A stretch of DNA of 64,000 bases from Colwellia sp. (lineage in GTDB: Bacteria > Pseudomonadota > Gammaproteobacteria > Enterobacterales > Alteromonadaceae): positions 213,248 through 277,247 of the forward strand of contig JABSOY010000001.1 in NCBI GenBank assembly GCA_013215385.1, written 5' to 3'. Of the stretch, positions 36,167-45,123 are shown piece after piece (position 1 is the stretch's first letter; every line of letters starts with the position of its first letter). Under the pieces are notes generated by a model. It was given only the letters and a program-made list of their open reading frames with translations. It ran no database searches and was not told where the DNA came from. Made by a program: the position numbers and the translations under genes.

Positions 36167-36183
36167 CTTAAAGGATACTTAAG
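36167..36183 (-). promoter_or_regulatory. CTTAAG-N5-TTTAAG response-regulator box upstream of the hemolysin-family gene
   Basis: Read on the minus strand the site is CTTAAG-TATCC-TTTAAG, the same pattern and half-site order as the box at 32475. It lies 42 bases before the hemolysin-family start, in the right orientation. This is the third such promoter site in the cluster. Confidence 0.68.
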
Positions 36184-36372
36184 GGGCAAATCCTATTTTG
36201 ATATATATTTTACAAGTGTACGAAAGTCGCTAACTATTACGGCAATAAATCCCTACAACTTAAAACGTTCGAATGGGTTATAAGTTCCTGATACAATTCA
36301 GTAACGCATACTCCTATAAACGTAGGAATAGTTGTTAAATAACGCCAGAGCAACCACAGACTCAATAACTAA

Positions 36373-37788
36373 GTGAGAAATATTTTGATAGAACAATGGG
36401 TAGGAACAATTAATGGATATTTATGGGGCAGTGTCCTTATCTATTTACTCACAGGTTGTGGTATTTGGTTTACTTGGCGGTTAAAGGTTCTGCAAATAAC
36501 CCGTTTTACCCATATGTTTACTTTGCTTAAACTGAGTAGAAAAACTGACAGTCAAGGCATATCCTCCTTTCAAGCCTTATGTACATCTCTCGCTGCCCGT
36601 GTAGGTACTGGTAACTTAATGGGGGTTGCTGTTGCAATTACCTTAGGTGGTGCAGGGGCTATTTTTTGGATGTGGCTTATTGCTTTAGTGGGGATGGCGA
36701 CGGCTTTTGCCGAAAGTGCTTTAGGGCAACTCTATAAAGAGAAAGATGCTAATGGGAATTTTCGTGGTGGTCCAGCTTATTACATGAGTAAAGGGCTAAA
36801 AAATAAAAAGCTCGCAGTGACTTTCTCTGTGTGTTTGTTTTTTGGTTATGGTTTTGTTTTTAGTTCGGTTCAAGCAAATTCAATAACCGATGCTTTTAAT
36901 GGCTCTTTTGGTATTAACCCACTATTCACCGGCATTGCTATTACGATAGCGACTGCCTTTATTGTTTTTGGCGGCTTAAAAAATATAGCGCGCTTTGCTG
37001 AAATAACGGTCCCTTTTATGGGGCTTGCTTATTTATTAGTGTGTTTAGCGGTTATATTTTTAAATATTGAAAAAATCCCCGCCATTATCAGCGATATATT
37101 TGCTTCTGCTTTCGGGCTAAAAGAAGCAGGTAGTGGTTTGGTTGGTGCTGCCATTGTGCAAGGTATAAAGCGCGGACTCTATTCTAATGAAGCGGGCATG
37201 GGAAGCTCACCTAATGCTGCCGCGGCTGCTGTACCATACCCACCTCATCCGGTTTCTCAGGGCTATATACAAATGCTGGCGGTATTTTTTGACACGATTG
37301 TGATTTGTTCATGTACGGCTTTTCTTATTCTACTATTTAAAGAAACGGGAAGTGATGCTCAGGGAATTCAGTTAACCCAACAAGCTTTAGCGTATCAAGT
37401 AGGCGCATGGGGCAGTGATTTTATTACTATTGCCATCTTACTTTTTGGCTTTACTTCTATTGTTGCAAACTTTGCCTATGCCGAAAATAACTTAAAATAT
37501 CTTAATATGGATAATCGCCTGGGTCACTGGTTTTTACGTTGTGGTTTTTTAGCCATGTTAATTTTTGGTTCTGTAGCAAGTTTGCCACAAGTCATTGCCT
37601 TGGCTGATTTGTCTACCGGCTTGATGACAGTTGTTAATGTTACCGCTTTGCTATTATTGTCAAAGGTTGTCGTTAGTATTACTCAAGATTATCATCAGCA
37701 GCATAACCAAGGAAAACTACCCAGTTATAAGCCTAATGAAAGCGAACATACACGTTTTAATTTAACCAAAGGTATTTGGCAAAAATAG
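36373..37788 (+). CDS. Sodium:alanine/glycine symporter (AGCS family)
   Basis: Inner-membrane Na+-coupled amino-acid symporter of 471 residues with about ten to eleven helices. Family signatures: GTGNLMGVAVAITLGGAGA (AGCS), FRGGPAYYMSKG and RGLYSNEAGMGSSPNAAAAA. The start is uncertain: the frame opens with GTG at 36373 lacking a ribosome site, while the TTG at 36385 has GTGAGA just upstream. A short CCTA/TAGG hairpin lies in the leader (about 36310-36330). It stands alone and is unrelated to the hemolysin cluster. Confidence 0.93.
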   Translation: MRNILIEQWVGTINGYLWGSVLIYLLTGCGIWFTWRLKVLQITRFTHMFTLLKLSRKTDSQGISSFQALCTSLAARVGTGNLMGVAVAITLGGAGAIFWMWLIALVGMATAFAESALGQLYKEKDANGNFRGGPAYYMSKGLKNKKLAVTFSVCLFFGYGFVFSSVQANSITDAFNGSFGINPLFTGIAITIATAFIVFGGLKNIARFAEITVPFMGLAYLLVCLAVIFLNIEKIPAIISDIFASAFGLKEAGSGLVGAAIVQGIKRGLYSNEAGMGSSPNAAAAAVPYPPHPVSQGYIQMLAVFFDTIVICSCTAFLILLFKETGSDAQGIQLTQQALAYQVGAWGSDFITIAILLFGFTSIVANFAYAENNLKYLNMDNRLGHWFLRCGFLAMLIFGSVASLPQVIALADLSTGLMTVVNVTALLLLSKVVVSITQDYHQQHNQGKLPSYKPNESEHTRFNLTKGIWQK

Positions 37789-37863
37789 TCTGATGGACCG
37801 GGTGTAAACATGCTAGAATGCGCGCCTTAAATTTTTGTTTTGTTTTTTATAAGTGGTGATGTG

Positions 37864-39183
37864 ATGAGTGTTGATGCAATAGGGTTGTCTGCAGAATTAT
37901 TAAAGGCTGTAAAAGCTTGTGGTTATAAAACCTTAACGCCAGTGCAGCAGCAAGCTATTCCGCTTATTCGCTCGGGTGTCGATTTATTAGCAAGCGCACA
38001 AACGGGAACCGGTAAAACGGCTGCCTTTAGTTTGCCAGTATTAGAAGCTTTAGCTAAAATACCTATGGATAATAATTCGTCAAAAACTATTCGTGCACTT
38101 ATTTTAACGCCTACCAGAGAACTAGCTCAGCAGGTTGCTCGTAACATTGAAACTTACAGTGAGTTTTTATCGCTGAATTGTGGCGCTGTTTATGGTGGCG
38201 TAAATATGCCACCACAAACGAAAATGTTAAAACAAGGTGTTGATGTTCTTGTTGCTACCCCAGGTCGTTTACTTGAACATGTCATTGCAAGAAATGTTGA
38301 TTTATCGCAAGTTAAATTTCTAGTTTTAGATGAAGCTGATCGCATGTTAGACATGGGTTTTTTAAATGATATTCAGCAATTAATTAGCGTTATCAAACAA
38401 AAGCATCAAACGTTAATGTTTTCAGCAACATTTTCAAATAAAGTGAAAACGTTAGCGAAACAGGTATTGCGTAATCCAAAAACCTTGGAGGTTTCTCGTC
38501 AAAATTCGACTTCGGGTAAAGTCAAACAATCAGTATACTGGGTATCAGAAACACGTAAGTGTGAATTGTTATCAGAATTAATTGGTGTCAATAATTGGCA
38601 GCAAGTACTGGTATTTGCAGGCACGAAAGAAAGTGCAAATGTACTTGCCAAAGAGTTGAAACTTGACGGTATAAAGGCTGCTTTATGTCACGGAGATAAA
38701 ACTCAAGGCGCAAGAAATAAAGCCTTAGAGCAATTCAAGGAAGGTAAAGTACGAGTTTTAGTTGCTACTGATGTTGCCGCACGTGGCTTAGATATTCCTG
38801 ATTTACCCTATGTAGTCAATTTTCACTTACCCTATCTTGCCGAAGATTATGTACACAGAATTGGTCGTACCGGCCGAGCAGGAAAATCAGGTACGGCAAT
38901 TTCACTGGTTAGTCCGAAAGACGAACAGTTCCTTGAGAATATTGAAGCACTTATTGGTCGAACCTTTGAGCGTGTTACGGTACCAGGTTATGAATTAGAC
39001 CGAGCATTACCTGCACAGTATGCTGAGCAAGAAGATAAACCACTGAAGAAAAGTCGCTACAAAGCAACACAAGAGAAAAATCAATTAATTGCCCGTAAAA
39101 AAGAAGAGAATACACCTGCTGCTAAACGTCGTGCAAAAGTGGCGAAAAAACAAAATCCGAAGTCTACCGGCAAACGCAGATAA
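37864..39183 (+). CDS. rhlE: DEAD-box RNA helicase, RhlE type
   Basis: ATP-dependent RNA helicase, useful for RNA remodelling and cold growth. Motifs in order: Q motif LTPVQQQAIP, I AQTGTGKT, Ia PTRELAQQ, GG, II VLDEADRM, III SATFS, V ARGLDIP and VI HRIGRTGRAG. The C-terminus is a basic, disordered tail (KKSRYKATQEKNQ to KRR), as in RhlE. The ATG at 37864 is chosen over an upstream TTG at 37840 and GTG at 37861, because the protein then begins directly before the Q-motif region. A TAGAAT (37814-37819) may be its -10. Confidence 0.93.
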   Translation: MSVDAIGLSAELLKAVKACGYKTLTPVQQQAIPLIRSGVDLLASAQTGTGKTAAFSLPVLEALAKIPMDNNSSKTIRALILTPTRELAQQVARNIETYSEFLSLNCGAVYGGVNMPPQTKMLKQGVDVLVATPGRLLEHVIARNVDLSQVKFLVLDEADRMLDMGFLNDIQQLISVIKQKHQTLMFSATFSNKVKTLAKQVLRNPKTLEVSRQNSTSGKVKQSVYWVSETRKCELLSELIGVNNWQQVLVFAGTKESANVLAKELKLDGIKAALCHGDKTQGARNKALEQFKEGKVRVLVATDVAARGLDIPDLPYVVNFHLPYLAEDYVHRIGRTGRAGKSGTAISLVSPKDEQFLENIEALIGRTFERVTVPGYELDRALPAQYAEQEDKPLKKSRYKATQEKNQLIARKKEENTPAAKRRAKVAKKQNPKSTGKRR

Positions 39184-39204
39184 TTCATTACTGAAACAGT
39201 ACTT

Positions 39205-39858
39205 ATGGCACATACCTTAGTTGATATTCCTTTCGAACAACGCCATCAGTGCTGGTTTTGTGGCGAGCCATCAGAATTAACTTTTGGCTTTCCACATCAA
39301 TATTTTCCTGTTTTTGATTGCTCACATCCATCCTTGTCGGTACCAAGTTGTCGGGAATGTACGCGTTTAGCTAGAAAAGCTGAACAGCATTCTATTTGGG
39401 CCGTGGCAACTGATGTTAAACGGTTTTTAACACAAACGTATCGAGACGATTTAGCCATTGGCATTAATTGGACAAAAGAAGAACTTGCTAATAGTGAATT
39501 TGAAAGTGGTAATTTTTCAGGTTTTCAAAAAAGTGCCTGGTTTATGTATGAAGTTGCCAAGCAACGCGTTAACTTTCAAGGTTGGAGTTTGTCATTAGAA
39601 GGGGTTGAATTAGACTGTAGTTATATTAGTGACCATTTTATTTTTGACGGCGTTACTTATCCAAGTGTTGAAGTGGCAATAGAGCATTTTATTTTTAGCT
39701 ATGATTTTACGCCATGGTGCTTTAAAAAAGCACTAAGCGTGGTGGGTGTTAAGCAATTTGGCAAGGCGGTCACCTTTTGCCGCTTACTTGTTGGTAGAAC
39801 ACCTGAACAGCAAAAAGTCGCACTAGGTTACTTTGCCGAAGATGAAAAACTAAGGTAA
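39205..39858 (+). CDS. Hypothetical protein with two CxxC motifs
   Basis: A 217-residue cytoplasmic protein. The N-terminus has HQCWFCGEP and, about 30 residues later, SCRECTR: a likely four-cysteine zinc site, as found in HNH-like or treble-clef folds, but no HNH catalytic histidine pattern is clear. The rest is aromatic-rich (KSAWFMYEVAKQ, DFTPWCFKK). It follows rhlE by 21 bases and may be co-transcribed. I do not recognise a named family. Confidence 0.7.
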   Translation: MAHTLVDIPFEQRHQCWFCGEPSELTFGFPHQYFPVFDCSHPSLSVPSCRECTRLARKAEQHSIWAVATDVKRFLTQTYRDDLAIGINWTKEELANSEFESGNFSGFQKSAWFMYEVAKQRVNFQGWSLSLEGVELDCSYISDHFIFDGVTYPSVEVAIEHFIFSYDFTPWCFKKALSVVGVKQFGKAVTFCRLLVGRTPEQQKVALGYFAEDEKLR

Positions 39859-39869
39859 ATACCTGCAGT

Positions 39870-40760
39870 TTACACCAAGCTTAACTTGCGACCTTGAAAT
39901 GTTTTTCTGTGATAAAGCGCTTTGTCAGCACGTTCAAAAAAACTAATCTGGCTATCCATTCTATCCATAAAGGCATGTCCTAAACTACAGGTTACATTAT
40001 ATTTTGATAATAATGGATCTAATACCATTGCGCTGTAGATTCTCTGCTCTATAACCTGTAATGAATCTATCGTTGCATCTTCAACTATAATCGAAAATTC
40101 GTCACCTCCGAAGCGAAATACACTATCTGAATCACGCACACTTTCTTTAAGTGCTTGAGAAAACTGTATTAATACTTCATCACCGATATTGTGTCCGTAA
40201 GTGTCATTAACTAATTTGAATTTATCTAAATCACAAATAATTAACCCTACTTTGCTACGCTGACGATTAGCATGATGCATTGCCCGTTTAAGTTGTTCAT
40301 CAAAACATCGGCGATTACTTAATGATGTCAATGCGTCTTGCATGGCTAATTTCAATGCGTTTTGATAAAGCAATGCATTATTAATGGGGTTTATTAAGTA
40401 CTGATGTAAATCGTTTAGGATTTTATAATTAGTGATACTGATAGGTGAATTAATTGCGTAAGTGAGCACTCCGATAAATTGATGATTAAGCTTTAGCTCA
40501 AAATGGCGCTCATTCTTACCCTGTCTACTACCTCTGATAGCAACTGTCGTATCACCTTTTTTGAAATAAAGACCTGAGAAATCGACATATTTGGCTGCTT
40601 CCATTGCAAATATATTTAGCAAACGATCAAGCTCTAAAGACGTTTGTAACTGCTCCATTAGTGCCATTTTTCTGTTAGTATTTTCACTATTCGGGCTGTC
40701 AAACACTTTGAACGCGTTAAATTCAAAAGCCTGATTATCGACTAAATTTAATGTTTGCAT
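39870..40760 (-). CDS. Diguanylate cyclase (GGDEF domain)
   Basis: Signalling enzyme that makes cyclic-di-GMP from two GTP. Residues 1-130 form a GAF-like sensor region; residues about 135-296 form a GGDEF domain with DALTSLSNRRCFD, CDLDKFKLVNDTYGH and the active-site RFGGDEF. The inhibitory RxxD site, five residues before GGDEF, appears as RDSD (active and possibly product-inhibited). No membrane helix. AGGTGAAG precedes the start. It lies convergently after the CxxC protein. A cyclic-di-GMP riboswitch lies 4 kb away (44.8 kb). Confidence 0.93.
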   Translation of the reverse strand: MQTLNLVDNQAFEFNAFKVFDSPNSENTNRKMALMEQLQTSLELDRLLNIFAMEAAKYVDFSGLYFKKGDTTVAIRGSRQGKNERHFELKLNHQFIGVLTYAINSPISITNYKILNDLHQYLINPINNALLYQNALKLAMQDALTSLSNRRCFDEQLKRAMHHANRQRSKVGLIICDLDKFKLVNDTYGHNIGDEVLIQFSQALKESVRDSDSVFRFGGDEFSIIVEDATIDSLQVIEQRIYSAMVLDPLLSKYNVTCSLGHAFMDRMDSQISFFERADKALYHRKTFQGRKLSLV

Positions 40761-40882
40761 ATCTTCACCTGATTATTTCTATCATAATTTAATAAGCAAT
40801 TTTTGTACCTAAATTGATAATTAATTATCCATTTTTAATTTGCTGATAATAATGGAGTTTATAGATAAGGGGAGACTGCCGT

Positions 40883-40925
40883 TTTATTGACAAGTCAATA
40901 GTGGCAATAGCTTGCCGCCAATAAA
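40883..40925. other. Nested inverted repeat upstream of the antiporter gene
   Basis: TTTATTG (40883-40889) pairs with CAATAAA (40919-40925), and inside it GGCAA (40903-40907) pairs with TTGCC (40912-40916). The asymmetric loops make it weak as a terminator. It lies in the 260-base divergent gap between the GGDEF gene and the antiporter gene, where nothing else is clear. Confidence 0.4.
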
Positions 40926-41020
40926 CTATCAATAATTGCCTTAGACACTGAGGTAAATAACGGGCATAGTACAGTTTAGTTAAGCCATTCTCAGCTTGAA
41001 CAATATAACAAGGAATTTTT

Positions 41021-42988
41021 GTGGCAGGTCATTTTGAACTTTTAGCAATTTTATCGAGCGCCGTTCTAATTGTTTGGCTTTTTCGTCGTTTGCATTTACC
41101 CGCTATATTGGCGTACTTAGTAGCAGGAATGCTCGTTGGAGAGCATGGCTTTGCGTTAGCGCAAGACCAAGTTAATTATGATCATTTTGCTGAACTAGGT
41201 ATTGTTTTCCTACTCTTTACGCTAGGTTTAGAATTTTCCATACCTAAATTAATGGCAATGCGGCATTTGGTACTTGCTGTTGGTAGTTTACAGGTCGGCA
41301 TATCGCTAGTATTTTTTATGGCTATAGCGATGTTCTTTGGGCAAACTTTCGCAAGTGCAGTAATTATTGGTGGCATTTTAGCCTTGTCATCTACGGCTAT
41401 TGTTATTCGGCAATTAAGTGAAACCGGCGCGATGAAACGAAAATCGGGACAATTGTCTGTTGCTATTTTACTTTTTCAAGATGTAGCCGTTGTTCCTTTA
41501 CTTATTATTGTGCCAATGTTTGCTCAAGAATCGGGTAGCTCAATGTTTGTTGAGTTATTGATTGCGCTGGTAAAAGGTGTTTTTGTTGTTGCCTTATTAC
41601 TTTTTACTGGAAAATGGTTACTGCCTCGTTTGTTTAATTTAATTGCGCAAGTAAGAACAGATGAGTTATTTGTTTTGACTACGTTATTAGTAACATTGGT
41701 TGCTTCATCTTTAACACAATGGTTTGGACTTTCTATGGCTTTAGGCGCATTTCTTGCTGGAATGATGCTTGGTGAAAGCCAATATAAACATCAGCTTGAA
41801 GCTGATATCAGACCTTATCGTGATATTCTTTTAGGGCTGTTTTTTGTCACAGTGGGCATGAAACTAGATATTGGCATTGTTTATTCATCTCCCTTAGTTA
41901 TTCTTGGCGTTATGATTAGCTTCATGCTGGTGAAAATTATTATCATAGCTTTTTTAGCAAAGCGGGCAGGTGAAGCTTCTAAAGATGCATGGGCGTCAGG
42001 CATCATGCTGGCACAAATGGGAGAGTTTGGCTTTGTACTTATTGCCTTAGCAAATCAAGTCGAGTTATTGCCGGTTGAAACTGCTTCTATATTATTAGGA
42101 GCAGGTGTCCTCAGCATGGGTATAACGCCTTATATGATAGATAATGCGCGCAAGTGGTCATTGTTACTCAGTCGAGATGTGCCAATAGACACCGAACACT
42201 TGACTGAATTACCTGAGCAAACTGAATTAAGTGATCACGTGATTATTTGTGGTTTTGGTCGTGTTGGCCAAACGGTTAGCCGATTTTTAAAACAAGAGTC
42301 GATAAAGTTTGTTGCTATAGATATAGACCCATTGAGAACAGCTAAAGCTAGGGAAGCCGGAGAAAATGTTCTTTTTGGTTCATCAAGACAAAATGAATTA
42401 TTGCAAGCCGCGAACTTATCTGAAGCTAAGCTAGTAGTGATTGCCTTTGGTGATGACAAACAGTCACTTGATGTTATTCAAAAGGTAAGGTCTTTGTCGG
42501 CAGATGTTCCTATTTTGGTACGTACCCGTAATGATGATCAACTAGATGCCTTACAAGAGGCTGGCGCAAACCAAGTGGTGCCAGAGAGCTTAGAAGGTAG
42601 TTTGATGCTCGTATCTCAAGTGTTATCGCTAACAGGCGTCCCCTTTTCTCGAATTATTCGCCGAGTGCAAAAAGAACGTAAAGAACATTACAGTCATTTA
42701 CATGGCTTTTTTCAAGGAGAACACACGGATATGAGTCCTGAAGCGATGGATCGTATCGAGTTTGCGAACGGGATATTGTTAACTGAAAACTCATATGCGA
42801 CAGGAAAAACTATCGGCGCACTTGATTTACCTGCACGAAGAGTGATTGTGGTTGCTTTACGTCGAAATGATATTGAAACAGAAACGCCAGATGAAAGTAT
42901 TATTTTACAAGCACAAGATACCTTAATTGTGCGAGGTAAGCCAAGACGTGTTGAGCGGGCTGAGCGTCTTATACAAGAAGGTGGATAA
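41021..42988 (+). CDS. Kef-type monovalent cation:proton antiporter (CPA2)
   Basis: Inner-membrane K+(Na+)/H+ antiporter or channel-like efflux protein, 655 residues. About twelve helices (1-385) with the CPA2 core LALSSTAIVIRQLSETG and FLAGMMLGES; then an RCK/TrkA-N NAD-binding domain (about 405-525, HVIICGFGRVGQTVSRFL) and a TrkA-C domain (about 575-650). It starts with GTG preceded by AAGGAA. Similar to KefB/KefC and YbaL, but I see no partner KefF/G gene; the role in pH and potassium balance is inferred. Confidence 0.93.
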   Translation: MAGHFELLAILSSAVLIVWLFRRLHLPAILAYLVAGMLVGEHGFALAQDQVNYDHFAELGIVFLLFTLGLEFSIPKLMAMRHLVLAVGSLQVGISLVFFMAIAMFFGQTFASAVIIGGILALSSTAIVIRQLSETGAMKRKSGQLSVAILLFQDVAVVPLLIIVPMFAQESGSSMFVELLIALVKGVFVVALLLFTGKWLLPRLFNLIAQVRTDELFVLTTLLVTLVASSLTQWFGLSMALGAFLAGMMLGESQYKHQLEADIRPYRDILLGLFFVTVGMKLDIGIVYSSPLVILGVMISFMLVKIIIIAFLAKRAGEASKDAWASGIMLAQMGEFGFVLIALANQVELLPVETASILLGAGVLSMGITPYMIDNARKWSLLLSRDVPIDTEHLTELPEQTELSDHVIICGFGRVGQTVSRFLKQESIKFVAIDIDPLRTAKAREAGENVLFGSSRQNELLQAANLSEAKLVVIAFGDDKQSLDVIQKVRSLSADVPILVRTRNDDQLDALQEAGANQVVPESLEGSLMLVSQVLSLTGVPFSRIIRRVQKERKEHYSHLHGFFQGEHTDMSPEAMDRIEFANGILLTENSYATGKTIGALDLPARRVIVVALRRNDIETETPDESIILQAQDTLIVRGKPRRVERAERLIQEGG

Positions 42989-42998
42989 CCTTAAGGAG

Positions 42999-44153
42999 TT
43001 AATCAAGCGACAGATGTTTTCTAATGGCTGTTTCTTGCTCCATGGTATCTTCAAAACCTAACTTAATTAATTGACGGCAATAGTTTTTTTCAAATAATAA
43101 ATAACTAACTATACTGGACTCTGAATCATTAGATATGCCAACACTGCGTAATAATAAACGGATTGACAGTGGTAAATCAGAAAAGTAATCAACGGCCATT
43201 GCGTTAAAATCATGGCTAGGGTTAATTAAGAATGATGAAATAGGTTTCAATCCTTCTTTAGTTTTTCTTACGTTTTCTGGGATCAGTTTTATTGTTTCAT
43301 TAATACGCTCTAATCGTTCAATATCACTAAGTAGAGTATCTGCAAAAATCGTGTCAAGTAAGTGGCCTGCAACGGTTGCAGCAGTTGGTGGGTGCGGGTT
43401 GTTTTCTCTATTATGCAACGGTTCTTTAGGCTGTTCTACGCCGACAATAAATAAATTCTCCCCACCTAAATGTATCGCGGGGCTTAATGGTGAAAGTTGG
43501 TGAATTGAACCATCACCATAATGCTCTTGACGAATTTTTATCGATGGAAATACTAAAGGAATTGCGGCTGATGCCATTAAATGCTCGCTATTAATTTGGC
43601 AAGGCTCTCCGCGGCGTTTAGCTCGAAACCAGGGTGAAATAGATTCTTCTGATTGATAAAAGCTGATGGATTCGCCATTACTATAGCTAGATGCTGTAAC
43701 GGAAACTGCTGATAAATAGCCACGTAAAATATTGGTATCAATACGTTTGAAATCCATAACCATATTTAGCATGTCACGAAGTGGCGCATTGTTTAATAAA
43801 CTACGAGGACTTTTATTGGCATAATCTGCTTGAAAACTTGCGAGCATGCCCTTAGATAAATGTGAAAAAACGCGGATGCTATCACTATGGTATATTCTAC
43901 TGGTATTAATGTTTTTCCATACCCATTCTAACTTCTTTACCCCAAGGTGAAAACATGAAGCATAACAAGCCAATGCCGTGGTGTTAATTGCACCAGCAGA
44001 AGTACCACAAATGATAGGAAAAGGAATGCCATGATTTCTTGGTACAAATTTGGCTATTGCTGAAAGTACCCCCACTTGATAAGCGGCTCTAGCACCGCCA
44101 CCGGTAAGTACTAATGCATTCTTACTGTCTTTATAATTTCTCTTTTTAGACAT
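42999..44153 (-). CDS. Patatin-like phospholipase
   Basis: Cytoplasmic or membrane-associated serine acyl hydrolase. Patatin motifs: oxyanion hole GGGARAAYQVG, nucleophile elbow GTSAGAI (Ser/Asp dyad) and the catalytic Asp in YGDGSIHQLSPLSPAI. The frame extends by three codons to a TTG at 44162, but the ATG at 44153 is preferred. A DUF3336-free, single-domain type with a long helical C-terminus. It is convergent with the antiporter gene (10-base gap). The substrate is not predictable beyond a lipid or lysolipid. Confidence 0.9.
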   Translation of the reverse strand: MSKKRNYKDSKNALVLTGGGARAAYQVGVLSAIAKFVPRNHGIPFPIICGTSAGAINTTALACYASCFHLGVKKLEWVWKNINTSRIYHSDSIRVFSHLSKGMLASFQADYANKSPRSLLNNAPLRDMLNMVMDFKRIDTNILRGYLSAVSVTASSYSNGESISFYQSEESISPWFRAKRRGEPCQINSEHLMASAAIPLVFPSIKIRQEHYGDGSIHQLSPLSPAIHLGGENLFIVGVEQPKEPLHNRENNPHPPTAATVAGHLLDTIFADTLLSDIERLERINETIKLIPENVRKTKEGLKPISSFLINPSHDFNAMAVDYFSDLPLSIRLLLRSVGISNDSESSIVSYLLFEKNYCRQLIKLGFEDTMEQETAIRKHLSLD

Positions 44154-44254
44154 ACAGCTCAAAAAAGTTTAGAGGGGAATAACTTTAGTGTAATCAGTTT
44201 TTTAGCTGTGTGCTAGTGTGATAGGGGAAATATTGATTTCAAATCTTAGCAGAT

Positions 44255-44284
44255 AAAAAAAGGTCCGCCGAAGCAGACCTTTTT
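44255..44284 (-). terminator. Rho-independent terminator after the DUF3718 gene
   Basis: AAAAAGGTC (44256-44264) pairs with GACCTTTTT (44276-44284). It lies about 75 bases after the DUF3718 stop on the minus strand and has A/T runs on both sides, so it could work in either direction. Confidence 0.85.
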
Positions 44285-44356
44285 AAATGACATAGAATTA
44301 TTATCTAGTAAAACTGTACACTTGTTGTAACAAATAACGGCTACTAAAAAATAAAG

Positions 44357-44716
44357 TTAGCTGCTAACGCGTTTGTTAGCTGCGTCTATTAACGGTTGTG
44401 ATCCGGTTTGCAACATAGCTAAGTTAGCTGAAACAACTTTCCTTGGTAATTTTGAAATCATCAAAGATCCTGTTTTAACTGAACCCTTAGCTGAGGCAAA
44501 CGCCAACAGGTTCTTACCATTACACTGAATACCTTTGAAGATACTACGAATTTTTAATTTATTCGATTTTAAAAATGAACGCATGCGTTTTTTGTCGTCA
44601 GCAGCAACATACTCACATATACTTTGTGCTATGTTAGCAGCTTGTGCTTTCGGCGCCGATACAACAGACGTTATTGTTAAAACAGTGATGATAGAAGCTA
44701 GTAATAATTTTTTCAT
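44357..44716 (-). CDS. Small exported DUF3718 family protein
   Basis: A 119-residue exported protein: signal peptide (ends PKAQAA) and one DUF3718 domain with two cysteines (SICEYVAADDKKRMRSFL and IQCNGKNLLAFA, the conserved CNG motif). The role of the family is unknown. AAGG precedes the ATG. The leader of about 155 bases carries a cyclic-di-GMP-I riboswitch and the gene is followed by its own terminator, so it is a single-gene unit controlled by the second messenger. Confidence 0.85.
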   Translation of the reverse strand: MKKLLLASIITVLTITSVVSAPKAQAANIAQSICEYVAADDKKRMRSFLKSNKLKIRSIFKGIQCNGKNLLAFASAKGSVKTGSLMISKLPRKVVSANLAMLQTGSQPLIDAANKRVSS

Positions 44717-44750
44717 TTTAGTAACCTTTTAATTAATTTAGTTAATAAAA

Positions 44751-44871
44751 GAAAAAACCACGGGATGTACCTATAAACGAGGTGACTCCGCTGTCATAGG
44801 ATTTACACTTTAAAAAGGTAAAGCCCTTAGACCGGTGGTTTTGCGTAACATGATTTCGCATGTATTGCCTT
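44751..44871 (-). ncRNA. Cyclic-di-GMP-I (GEMM) riboswitch with expression platform
   Basis: Read on the minus strand from 44871. GGCAAU (44869) is followed by a 5-base stem ACAUG/CAUGU around CGAAAU (GNRA-type loop), then ACGCAAAACCACCGGUCUAA (44846-44827), which matches the GEMM core ACGCAAAGCCnCGGnCUAA with identical spacing to the Vibrio Vc2 aptamer. The second domain has UGACAGCGGAGUCACC (about 44797-44783), like AGCGGGGUnA of GEMM, closed by CCUAU/AUAGG. Downstream, CCCGUGG and a U-run (44764-44751) can pair with the conserved AACCACCGG (44840-44832), giving a terminator or anti-aptamer switch. The downstream gene is DUF3718. Confidence 0.9.
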
Positions 44872-45064
44872 TTCTTTGTCTATTTCAGTATTGCCAATCA
44901 AGAAATTAAATGCAAGACAAATGTGCAACTTTGTACTGTTTATTGGCTACGTAATAGTTACAAATAACAAGCATGATTTTTTCTATTTTTATAACAATAG
45001 GTTACAGTGTTATTTGTATTTTTTTTAAACGTTTTATTTTTTGTTTTTTTGAAAAATAAAATCA

Positions 45065-45091
45065 AAAAAAGGGAACTTAGCTCCCTTTTTT
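45065..45091 (-). terminator. Rho-independent terminator after the liu operon
   Basis: AAAAAAGGGA (45065-45074) pairs with TCCCTTTTTT (45082-45091) around a 7-base loop, 33 bases after the scoB stop on the minus strand. It can probably work in both directions. The DNA between it and the riboswitch (44880-45060) is AT-rich and probably carries the promoter of the DUF3718 transcript. Confidence 0.88.
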
Positions 45092-45123
45092 GTTAATATT
45101 TAGTAATTTTTTTATCTTAAATG

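Noticed and set aside
42985..43000. CTTAAG at the end of the antiporter gene as a further regulator box
   Set aside because: It is a single half-site without a second repeat at five bases and lies between convergent genes.
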